Shown piece after piece: positions 1-5,182 of a stretch of DNA of 7,860 nucleotides. The notes beneath the pieces are model-generated. The model did not search any database. It saw nothing but the letters and a program-made list of their open reading frames with translations, and had not been told where the DNA came from. Made by a program: the position numbers and the translations under genes. The DNA comes from Thermoplasmata archaeon (GTDB taxonomy: Archaea > Thermoplasmatota > Thermoplasmata > Thermoplasmatales > Thermoplasmataceae): assembly GCA_021819225.1 (NCBI GenBank), contig JAKARU010000034.1, positions 1-7,860 of the forward strand, written 5' to 3'. The stretch's first letter is position 1, and the number at the start of each line of letters is the position of its first letter.

Positions 1-2
1 AC

Positions 3-1169
3 GTTAAAAATGTAAATGTTATTGTAGGTCTCAGATCATATACTTCGGAAAGGAACGTTCTTCCAGAGCAGGTTATAGGAAGAGGTCTCAGAAAGATGTT
101 CCCCGAAGAGAACTCTGATATTAAGCAATCAGTAAATGTTCTGGAAGTTATTGGACCGCCTGGATTAATGCAGATAATAGAGGAACTCGAAAAGGAAGAA
201 AACATGACATTTGGTACTATTGATGTCGGATCTCAGCTTGACATGACCACAATTTATGTAGATATGGATAAGATCTCCAAAGACATAGATATTCCGATAC
301 TGACCCCAAGAATTGTAATGAGGGAATTCCAAATAGATGAGACACTATTGGATAAATTACCAGCGCTTTCGTTCTCATTGGGGGACAAAATACTCAAAAC
401 AACGTACCGGGCAGTTGATATGGTAACAAAAGCAGTGGAAATAGAAAGGGTTTGGGATCTTCCAGTTCCGCAGGATACGAAGAGTGTCATTGCTTATTAC
501 ACGGATAGGATACTTAAGCAACTTAAATTAATTAACGTGTTCGCCGATTTCTATCCGCTCGTGAAGTCGTATGTTGAAACAAAACTGTTTAATCAGAGGG
601 TTGACTTGAACGACCCGCATGTATTATTTCAGTTGAGTACTCCTGAAATACAGGAGAAATTAATCAATCTATTTGTAGAAAACTTAAGAAATTTGTCTTA
701 CACAGAGAGAGAACCAACAAAATACGACTTCATTAAACTCTCAAATACACAACCATTTGTTTGGACAAAGAAGGTCCATCAATCTGACAATTGCATTTTT
801 AACTATGTTCCATGCGACAACGACTTTGAAGTGAATTTCTCAAAATTCCTTAACGCTGCAGACGATATCGATGCCTTTTGTAAAATTGTATCAAAAGTTG
901 GTTTCTTTGTTGAGTATAGAAATTCTCATGGTAATCTGAGAAATTATTTCCCTGATTTTGTAGTCATGATTGGTGATAAATACTATGTCTTAGAGACAAA
1001 AGGAGAAGTGGACGAGGATGTAAAATACAAAGATGAAAGGATCAAAATTTGGTGTAGGGATGCTACCCGAGTTACAGGTGTGAATTGGGAATATGCCAGG
1101 ATTAATGAAGAGTATTTCAAAAAATATCATTTTAACACATTGATAGAGTTAATTACTGCATTGAATTGA
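3..1169 (+). CDS. C-terminal part of a type III restriction (Res)-like SF2 helicase with PD-(D/E)XK nuclease; 5' end outside window
   Basis: The frame is open to the window edge, so the first ATG (96) is internal and the gene is cut by the edge; 388 residues are visible. Visible residues 6-16 (hydrophobic strand, then GLRSYTS) and 23-31 (QVIGRGLRK) match the end of helicase motif V and motif VI (Q..GRGLR, arginine fingers) of type III restriction Res subunits and their DEAD/DEAH relatives. Near the C terminus there is a helix with FEVNFSKFL (about 275-283), PDF at 317-319 and ETK at 331-333, the order expected of a PD-(D/E)XK nuclease (E, D, ExK). The inferred role is ATP-driven translocation coupled to cleavage of foreign DNA. 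The Walker motifs and any Mod methyltransferase partner would lie upstream, out of sight. The gene is AT-rich compared with the integrase and converges on it. It could instead belong to a methylase-independent helicase-nuclease defence family; the broad class is fairly sure, the exact system is not. Confidence 0.83.
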   Translation, partial: VKNVNVIVGLRSYTSERNVLPEQVIGRGLRKMFPEENSDIKQSVNVLEVIGPPGLMQIIEELEKEENMTFGTIDVGSQLDMTTIYVDMDKISKDIDIPILTPRIVMREFQIDETLLDKLPALSFSLGDKILKTTYRAVDMVTKAVEIERVWDLPVPQDTKSVIAYYTDRILKQLKLINVFADFYPLVKSYVETKLFNQRVDLNDPHVLFQLSTPEIQEKLINLFVENLRNLSYTEREPTKYDFIKLSNTQPFVWTKKVHQSDNCIFNYVPCDNDFEVNFSKFLNAADDIDAFCKIVSKVGFFVEYRNSHGNLRNYFPDFVVMIGDKYYVLETKGEVDEDVKYKDERIKIWCRDATRVTGVNWEYARINEEYFKKYHFNTLIELITALN

Positions 1170-1224
1170 TAGTGATAGGATTCATTTTTGGGTGCGATCA
1201 CTCTATGCGCTACTTATGTAGTTT

Positions 1225-1368
1225 CTATTCAAATTCATTTTTTACCCTCTCCATCATAGGTAAGAGACATTTGTTTTTCATCCACACTCGTTTCCGGCCT
1301 AAATAAATCTGGCATTCATCTCTTTCATCACTGTGATGCGCCTTGACATTTTCTTGCATTTCGAGCAT
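1225..1368 (-). CDS. Possible small ORF, 47 residues, unknown
   Basis: ATG at 1368 to TAG at 1225-1227 gives a very charged peptide starting MLEMQENVKAHH and ending MERVKNEFE, with two cysteines and no membrane segment. The same frame stays open further upstream for about 23 codons without a convincing ATG (a TTG is available), so the piece may be the tail of a decayed longer gene. I see no Shine-Dalgarno or clear TATA box at a useful distance. It resembles no family I can name. A real small accessory gene, a remnant, or chance in an AT-rich gap are all possible. Confidence 0.2.
   Translation of the reverse strand: MLEMQENVKAHHSDERDECQIYLGRKRVWMKNKCLLPMMERVKNEFE
1326..1338. repeat. Perfect short palindrome CATCAC-T-GTGATG
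   Basis: Two 6-base arms are exact reverse complements around one central base. It lies inside the possible small ORF (encoding part of its His-His-Ser-Asp stretch). Operator-like in form, but short enough to occur by chance. Confidence 0.3.
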
Positions 1369-1447
1369 GTAGCCTTTTGATCCTATATTATTTATCAATT
1401 GTTTTGAAGAAGAACATTTCTTGTTTCATAATTCTAATAAATTTAAT

Positions 1448-1501
1448 AGTGATCGTAGTGACGGTAGTGACGCAAGTGATCGTAGTGACGGTAGTGATTG
1501 A
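1448..1501. repeat. Tandem array of six 9-bp units, consensus AGTGAYSGT
   Basis: Units start at 1448, 1457, 1466, 1475, 1484 and 1493: AGTGATCGT, AGTGACGGT, AGTGACGCA, AGTGATCGT, AGTGACGGT and AGTGATTGA. A higher-order 27-base period makes 1448-1470 and 1475-1497 identical 23-base direct repeats. The core AGTGATCG recurs alone at 1561-1568 and inverted at 1195-1202. Tandem short direct repeats in an AT-rich gap of a mobile element recall iterons bound by a replication initiator, or protein-binding arrays for partition. No initiator gene is visible, so the function is an inference. The 9-base period also fits three codons, but no convincing reading frame with a start passes through it. Confidence 0.85.
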
Positions 1502-1560
1502 AATTTCAGCATTGATCTTAGACTAAGCATTATAATGAGTAAATTACGCTATTTTTTATT

Positions 1561-1569
1561 AGTGATCGT
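1561..1569. repeat. Isolated copy of the array unit AGTGATCGT
   Basis: Exact match to units 1 and 4 of the 9-bp array, 59 bases past its end and 45 bases before the integrase stop codon. It suggests that the motif is a dispersed binding site and not only a slippage product. A 9-base match is short, so chance cannot be excluded. Confidence 0.4.
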
Positions 1570-1614
1570 TAAAAATTATATCTTGGGATTGAGTGCGAAA
1601 AATCTAATGCCGAT

Positions 1615-2943
1615 TCAATCCATTCCACGTTTTACTATTGCTTCTTTATTGCCCGGAAGTATGGCTGTGAATTCCCATCCCTGGTCGATGTATTCCCTGA
1701 GTTCACTTATGTCAATTATTTTCTGAGGGTTCTTCCTCTCTTTTTTTGATGCTGCCTTCTCCTTCATCTTTTCTTCCAGTTCGGCTGCACTAAGCTCAAG
1801 AAGCCCAGCAGTGTCTATCTCCTCTTCTGTAAAGCCAACTGTTAGAAGGACCATCCTCTTGAATTCAGTTACATTTTTCTGATATTGATCCTCTGTAATC
1901 CCTCCATACTCAGTTTCAAGATACTTGAGGGCCTTTGAGTAAGCCTCCCTCATGTTCTCTATGATTGTCTCCGGAAGAATGCCATGGTTGAGGGTGTATT
2001 CATGCTCCATGTCTCCATGATGCCCCATCCAAAAAACCCGGTAATCCCTCCTAAGCTCATGCACCTTGGATTCTGCAAATAGGAGCTGTGTGTCAAAGTA
2101 CTTTCTCAAAACATAAGGCCTTAGTTGGAATCCGGCCCTTCTTATGGTATTCCTTATCATGTCTCCCACGTTCGCCGTGGATATGAAAGGGGCACTTGAT
2201 CGGATCCCGCTCTTTGCCGGTGTTATTATTGGTGTATCATATGTAAGGACCTCCCCTTGCCCCATCCGGTTCTCAAGGTACATCTTTATGTATGACATTC
2301 CCTCGGGGCCAATGAATGTAAAGTATTCATTATCTTTCTTGGAAAGAGTGGATCTTATCTTTACCTGGACTGGCATTTTTAGTATCTCTATGCCTCCTTC
2401 CCCTATTTTGACATCCACAAAGTCGCCTATCCTGAGGCCATCATCTCCCCTGTAATCGCCCATGACCTGGGGCCTCATCCCCGTGAACGCCATTATTGAA
2501 CATGCGCACCTTTCTCTAAGATCAGCTGCCTTGAATATCAACCTGAGCTCATCCTGAGTTGGAATCCTTTCGTTTTTCAACGTAAGTCTCTGGTTCGTTC
2601 CAGATATTTTAATCTTCCTTGAGATCTTTACTCCATTGAATGAAAGCCATGATCTAACTCCTTTAACAACTGACTCAATGTATGTTCCTGAGTGCACCCC
2701 AGAGGCGTTTCTGAAATCCCTCACAAAATCCAAAAGCAAGTTGTTTATTTCCTTTTCACCAAGATTGGCCAATTCATTTGGCTGATGCTTTACAAAACTG
2801 CAGAACAGCCCAAGCCTCCTCAGAGAAACATCGGCAGTTAATCTTGATCCTTCCGTAATGTTTCCATACCATCGCTTTACGTCTTCATCATCTAAAAGAT
2901 GGGCGTACTTTCCTCTAACCATGAATTCGCAATCATTAGGCAT
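1615..2943 (-). CDS. Tyrosine recombinase / integrase of an archaeal integrative element
   Basis: A 442-residue site-specific recombinase that would integrate and excise the element at the neighbouring tRNA. An N-terminal helical SAM-like DNA-binding domain (about 15-115) is followed by the catalytic domain: R157 in FTGMRPQV, a possible beta-hairpin Lys near 195, Y277-V-L-R280 as the second box, G-H-H at 307-309, and the likely nucleophile Y316 in HEYTLNH. The usual HxxR histidine is Tyr here, a variant I recall from pNOB8-type archaeal integrases. The C terminus has a basic, coiled-coil-like stretch (about 388-406) and a WEFTAILPG segment of the kind often seen at the end of archaeal integrases. 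The gene is full length, not split as in SSV-type integration. ATG at 2943 is 33 bases after the tRNA 3' end with no clear Shine-Dalgarno, so a leaderless message or read-through from the tRNA is possible. It looks visibly more GC-rich than the restriction gene. Confidence 0.93.
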   Translation of the reverse strand: MPNDCEFMVRGKYAHLLDDEDVKRWYGNITEGSRLTADVSLRRLGLFCSFVKHQPNELANLGEKEINNLLLDFVRDFRNASGVHSGTYIESVVKGVRSWLSFNGVKISRKIKISGTNQRLTLKNERIPTQDELRLIFKAADLRERCACSIMAFTGMRPQVMGDYRGDDGLRIGDFVDVKIGEGGIEILKMPVQVKIRSTLSKKDNEYFTFIGPEGMSYIKMYLENRMGQGEVLTYDTPIITPAKSGIRSSAPFISTANVGDMIRNTIRRAGFQLRPYVLRKYFDTQLLFAESKVHELRRDYRVFWMGHHGDMEHEYTLNHGILPETIIENMREAYSKALKYLETEYGGITEDQYQKNVTEFKRMVLLTVGFTEEEIDTAGLLELSAAELEEKMKEKAASKKERKNPQKIIDISELREYIDQGWEFTAILPGNKEAIVKRGMD

Positions 2944-2976
2944 ATATTATTATTAGTGCTTGAACCCTATTGGGAA

Positions 2977-3012
2977 CGGGCCCACCGGGATTCGAACCCG
3001 GGTCTTCGGCTT
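2977..3012 (-). other. Probable attachment site at the tRNA-Arg 3' end
   Basis: The integrase gene starts just beyond the tRNA 3' end, so the crossover most likely lies in the 3' half of the tRNA (anticodon to T arm), which the element would carry to restore the gene. The exact core cannot be set because no second copy of this sequence exists in the window. The partner site should lie to the left of position 1. Confidence 0.45.
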
Positions 3013-3050
3013 CGAAGGCCATCAGGATATCCTGGCTACCCCATGGGCCC
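2977..3050 (-). tRNA. tRNA-Arg (anticodon TCG), integration target
   Basis: The minus strand folds as a 74-base tRNA including the discriminator G: 7-bp acceptor stem (GGGCCCA with TGGGCCC), D arm with the AGCCAGGATA loop, anticodon loop CTTCGAA giving anticodon TCG (reads CGA and probably other CGN Arg codons), 4-base variable region, and T arm CCGGG-TTCGAAT-CCCGG. No CCA is encoded and there is no intron. Two weak spots are visible: an A-A opposition at the base of the anticodon stem (27-43) with U-G next to it, and U-U at 13-22 of the D stem. It lies 78 bases after the kinase gene and 33 before the integrase, both on the same strand. Confidence 0.93.
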
Positions 3051-3070
3051 AGGTCACATATGACTCACTT

Positions 3071-3086
3071 CAATTTACATTTTATC
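3071..3086 (-). promoter_or_regulatory. Possible tRNA-Arg TATA element
   Basis: On the minus strand this reads GATAAAATGTAAATTG, centred near 3079, about 26-29 bases before the tRNA 5' end (3050), the archaeal TATA distance for a start at or just before the mature end. A second AT-rich box (about 3095-3106, GTATATTTTA) lies farther upstream and would give a leader of about 24 bases. Confidence 0.35.
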
Positions 3087-3128
3087 TTGACGGGTAAAAT
3101 ATACGTTGTTAAAGATTATTGACTGGTT

Positions 3129-3911
3129 TCATGCCCCGTTCAGTTTCTGCTCAAAAATATTGAGGTCTCTTATCCTGTCAGATCTTTTATCCTGAAGGGA
3201 GTTGTTAATTATATAATAAAGAGGAAGGCCTTCGAATCTTTCAATCTGCTTAAGATCTTTCTTGGACTTCTCAGGTTTCAATCCTGTCAATGAATAATAT
3301 GTCACTGCTCCCAGTGAATATATGTCTGAATCTATATACACGGTTCCTTCGTTCAACTGTTCAGGTGCGGAAAAATTCTCTGTACCTATCCTGCTACCCT
3401 TGATCCTGTAAAAGTCATTTTCCTCAGGAATTCTTATGGATGTGCTGAAATCTATGATCTTGGGAATTCCTTCTGAAAGAATAATGTTCAAATGGCTGAT
3501 ATCCCTGTGAACAACCCTTCTTGATCTAAGATAACTGAGTGCAGATAAGACTCCTTTGCATACATTGGTTGCAAGTTCATAACTGTAGTCCACATCTTCA
3601 ACCTGTTCTTTCAGGCTGGTTCCATAAATCTTTTCCATTACAAGAAATGGCTTATTGCCCCTGGTTCCGCTGTCTACATACTTAACCACATTTGGATGAA
3701 TAAGCAGTTTCATGTTCTCGATTTCGCTCAATACCTGTATATTCATCGGGTCTGTTCTTCCTGCATTGAATTTTTTTGGTACCTTTATAAGAACCTCATT
3801 GCCTCTCGAATCTAATGCGTCAAAAATATCTCCCATTCCGCCGCTGGCAAAAAAACCTTTTACTTCATAATTATCCTTATGACCGGCGAAAACTTCCACT
3901 TCATTTTCCAT
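3129..3911 (-). CDS. Soluble Ser/Thr-type (Hanks-type) protein kinase
   Basis: A 260-residue single-domain kinase with no transmembrane or sensor domain. In order: glycine-rich loop SGGMGD (23-28), ATP lysine K43 in VLIK, an alpha-C glutamate at 63 or 65, catalytic loop H135-R-D137 with N142, metal-binding D154-F, A-P-E at 182-184, and D196 in DIYSLG. Two departures from consensus: the catalytic-loop Lys (HRDxK) is Ser139, and DFG reads DFS. Ser at the first position is known in some bacterial kinases (HRDVSP types), so activity is still likely. It probably phosphorylates cytoplasmic proteins; targets are unknown. ATG at 3911 has an AT-rich TATA-like box about 25 bases upstream, so the message may be leaderless. 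It is divergent from the 92-residue protein and Lrp genes, which hints at shared control but proves nothing. Confidence 0.9.
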   Translation of the reverse strand: MENEVEVFAGHKDNYEVKGFFASGGMGDIFDALDSRGNEVLIKVPKKFNAGRTDPMNIQVLSEIENMKLLIHPNVVKYVDSGTRGNKPFLVMEKIYGTSLKEQVEDVDYSYELATNVCKGVLSALSYLRSRRVVHRDISHLNIILSEGIPKIIDFSTSIRIPEENDFYRIKGSRIGTENFSAPEQLNEGTVYIDSDIYSLGAVTYYSLTGLKPEKSKKDLKQIERFEGLPLYYIINNSLQDKRSDRIRDLNIFEQKLNGA

Positions 3912-3930
3912 TCTTCATCCTAATTACATT

Positions 3931-3940
3931 CAGATAAATG
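3931..3940 (-). promoter_or_regulatory. Putative TATA box of the kinase gene
   Basis: Minus strand CATTTATCTG, centred about 25 bases upstream of the kinase ATG (3911). This spacing predicts transcription starting at or next to the start codon, the leaderless pattern common in these archaea. Confidence 0.4.
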
Positions 3941-3972
3941 TTATTATCGGTACAACTGAAATTTTACCTATC

Positions 3973-3982
3973 CTTATATATA
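3973..3982 (+). promoter_or_regulatory. Strong TATA box for the 92-residue protein / Lrp unit
   Basis: CTTATATATA, centred near 3978-3980, is 26-28 bases ahead of the ATG at 4006. This places transcription start at that ATG and supports it over the TTG at 3997, which would lie upstream of the start of the RNA. The sequence is nearly symmetrical, so some activity in the other direction is possible. Confidence 0.6.
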
Positions 3983-4005
3983 TTGATTTTACATCATTGA
4001 TTTAT

Positions 4006-4284
4006 ATGATGCCCAACGGGATACCAGAAAATTCAGAAGTAGTAAATTTCGAAGTAGAAGATGAACCCAGATGGGTAAGAGTCAAGCTTGAGGATGGTTC
4101 TGTCATCCAGGTAAAGATGGAAATTGTGGGTATTTTAAAAGCTGGAAACCAACCTGACACCGGTCTTCCGGTTTACATTCTGCAGGCACAAAACATAATC
4201 AGATTGAACCAGGTACCCAAGGAACTCATCAAAAGGGGAATCCCTGAAAAGAACAAGGGGTCTGATGGAGCACTCTACCGATAA
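4006..4284 (+). CDS. Conserved small protein of unknown function, 92 residues
   Basis: An all-cytoplasmic acidic-then-basic protein without a signal or membrane segment. The visible pattern is two or three beta strands (EVVNFEVED; WVRVKLEDGSVIQVKMEIVGILK), a PDTGLPVY turn, a strand LQAQNIIRLNQV, and a charged tail. It reminds me of short uncharacterised archaeal and bacterial proteins with an 'LEDGT..K.K..V..V' core; the function of that family is not known to me. The frame opens with a TTG at 3997, but the TATA box at 3973-3982 fits a leaderless start at ATG 4006 (or 4009). The last 20 bases overlap the start of the Lrp regulator, so the two are cotranscribed and probably translationally coupled. 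A ligand-sensing or structural helper of the regulator is a guess only. Confidence 0.8.
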   Translation: MMPNGIPENSEVVNFEVEDEPRWVRVKLEDGSVIQVKMEIVGILKAGNQPDTGLPVYILQAQNIIRLNQVPKELIKRGIPEKNKGSDGALYR

Positions 4285-4690
4285 ATCAAGACATGAATCT
4301 GATGCCAGAGATATTCAAATTCTGGATATTCTTAGCAGAAATTCCAGACTCTCTAATTCTGAAATAGGGAGAATAATGAATCTTTCAGAGGGTACTATCA
4401 GGAAAAGAATTTCAAAACTGGTGGATTCAGGAGTTATAAGAAAATTTACAATCCAGTTGGGGAAAAGCCAGAGTGAGGCCATAATACTGATCAAATATTC
4501 ACATGCTGAGAAGAATACAGTTTTATTAAAACTTAAAGAAATACCGGGGAACTTCTATGAAATATCAGGAAAAAATGATCTGGCCATGCTTGTGGAATAT
4601 CATAATCTTGAATACCTGAACGAAATAGTGGATCGAATAAGATCCATTGAACAGGTTCTGGATACTGAGACTCTTATCCGCCTGAAGTAG
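4265..4690 (+). CDS. Lrp/AsnC-family transcriptional regulator
   Basis: 141 residues, within the usual length for the family. An N-terminal winged helix-turn-helix (about 15-62) shows the AsnC pattern: ARDIQILDILSRN, then NSEIGRIMNLSEGTIRKRI as helix-turn-helix, then LVDSGVIRKF. The C-terminal half (about 68-141) fits a RAM/ACT-like beta-alpha-beta-beta-alpha-beta ligand and oligomerisation domain (EAIILIKY, ISGKNDLAMLVEY, ETLIRLK). Such proteins form octamers that bind promoters and respond to amino acids or related effectors; the effector here cannot be read from sequence. The ATG at 4265 lies inside the upstream gene, 20 bases before its stop, with a weak G-rich patch (AAGGGG) just ahead as a possible ribosome site. 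The basic and polar first 14 residues are family-variable. Confidence 0.93.
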   Translation: MEHSTDKSRHESDARDIQILDILSRNSRLSNSEIGRIMNLSEGTIRKRISKLVDSGVIRKFTIQLGKSQSEAIILIKYSHAEKNTVLLKLKEIPGNFYEISGKNDLAMLVEYHNLEYLNEIVDRIRSIEQVLDTETLIRLK

Positions 4691-4716
4691 GATTTAAGAA
4701 TAAAATAGGAACTAAA

Positions 4717-4733
4717 AGTTATTTTTTTCTCTT
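4717..4733 (+). terminator. T-rich terminator after the Lrp gene
   Basis: A run of seven T (4722-4728) in a T-rich stretch about 30 bases after the Lrp stop, without a hairpin, is typical of archaeal transcription termination. Confidence 0.5.
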
Positions 4734-4795
4734 TGAATAATAAAATAATTGCAATTCCCGGACTTGCGCACAAATAACTGCTTTTATCGCTCAAA

Positions 4796-4820
4796 AGTGT
4801 TAAATAGTAAGGTTAAATTG
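4796..4820 (+). promoter_or_regulatory. Putative Alba promoter
   Basis: AAGTGTTAAATAG (about 4794-4806) looks like a BRE/TATA pair that would start RNA near 4828, giving a leader of about 11 bases containing AGTGAT, a weak match to GGAGGTGAT, 4 bases before the ATG at 4839. A second AT box GGTTAAATTG (4811-4820) would instead give a leaderless message. I cannot choose between them. Confidence 0.4.
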
Positions 4821-4838
4821 ATAGCACAAGTGATTGCA

Positions 4839-5111
4839 ATGGCCGAAGAAAACATAATCTACGTCGGAAAAAAGCCTACAATGAATTACGTACTGGCAAT
4901 AGTAACCCAGTTCAACAGCAATATCGACAAAATTACAGTAAAAGCAAGGGGAAAAGCAATCAGCAAGGCAGTGGACATTGCTGAAATAACGAAAAACAGG
5001 TTCCTTCCAAAATCCTCTTATTCAAGCATCAGGATAAGCACTGAAAAGGTTGAGGGTGAACGCGGGGAGTCCAATGTTTCATCTATAGAAATTACAATTC
5101 AGAAGGAGTAA
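4839..5111 (+). CDS. albA: Alba DNA/RNA-binding chromatin protein
   Basis: A 90-residue Alba with the hallmark N terminus MAEENIIYVGKKPTMNYVL, which carries the lysine pair (K11, K12) facing nucleic acid, followed by the first helix (VLAIVTQF), KITVKARGKAISKAVDIAE (second strand and helix), and a C-terminal strand-turn-strand with a basic-acidic loop (STEKVEGERGES) that reaches the DNA groove. Alba dimers coat chromosomal DNA and RNA; their affinity is commonly tuned by N-terminal lysine acetylation. The frame continues upstream to 4749, but residues before ATG 4839 do not match the family and would overrun the promoter, so 4839 is the start. It stands alone between T-rich terminators, consistent with a highly expressed single gene. 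Confidence 0.96.
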   Translation: MAEENIIYVGKKPTMNYVLAIVTQFNSNIDKITVKARGKAISKAVDIAEITKNRFLPKSSYSSIRISTEKVEGERGESNVSSIEITIQKE

Positions 5112-5126
5112 TACCCAAATTTAATC

Positions 5127-5140
5127 AAATTTTTTCTTAA
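5127..5140 (+). terminator. T-rich terminator after Alba
   Basis: Six consecutive T (5130-5135) within a T-rich stretch about 20 bases after the Alba stop. The AT-rich bases right after it (5136-5153) may also serve as the promoter of the next gene. Confidence 0.45.
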
Positions 5141-5182
5141 TAAGATTAAATTGCATTGAAGTAATACTCCTCGGCTGATAAG

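Larger units (their letters stand above)
1170..1614. other. 445-base AT-rich gap with short repeats and dyads
   Basis: This spacer lies between the 3' ends of the convergent restriction gene and integrase gene. It holds a tandem array of 9-bp units (1448-1501), isolated copies of the array core AGTGATCG (1561-1568, and inverted at 1195-1202), a 13-base palindrome (1326-1338) and a possible 47-residue minus-strand ORF (1225-1368). No longer ORF looks real. Since it sits inside a presumed integrated element, a replication or transfer control region or decayed cargo are both possible; nothing in the sequence decides between them. Confidence 0.5.

Noticed and set aside
27..93. Two copies of GGTCTCAGA (27-35 and 85-93) as a direct repeat
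   Set aside because: Both encode Gly-Leu-Arg in the same coding frame at conserved helicase positions; coincidence of codon use.
96..98. ATG 96 as the true start of the first gene
   Set aside because: The frame is open upstream to the window edge and encodes conserved helicase motif residues there, so this is an internal Met.
1448..1501. 9-bp array as a coding Ser-Asp repeat protein or as a CRISPR
   Set aside because: The Ser-Asp frame has no ATG and no ribosome site and ends at once with TGA; the units are tandem without spacers, so it is not a CRISPR.
1535..1726. 63-codon plus-strand ORF
   Set aside because: It mostly overlaps the end of the integrase gene on the other strand and has no recognisable protein character.
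2144..2455. 103-codon plus-strand ORF inside the integrase
   Set aside because: Antisense shadow of a strongly supported catalytic domain.
1..2976. Second attachment-site copy (tRNA-Arg 3' half) within the window
   Set aside because: No match to the T-arm/acceptor sequence was found left of the tRNA; the partner must be outside.
4600..4794. 64-codon minus-strand ORF between Lrp and Alba
   Set aside because: Overlaps the Lrp C-terminal domain antisense and the rest is AT-rich spacer; no family features.
4749..4838. N-terminal extension of Alba to 4749
   Set aside because: Family members begin at MAEE..., and the extension covers the promoter region.
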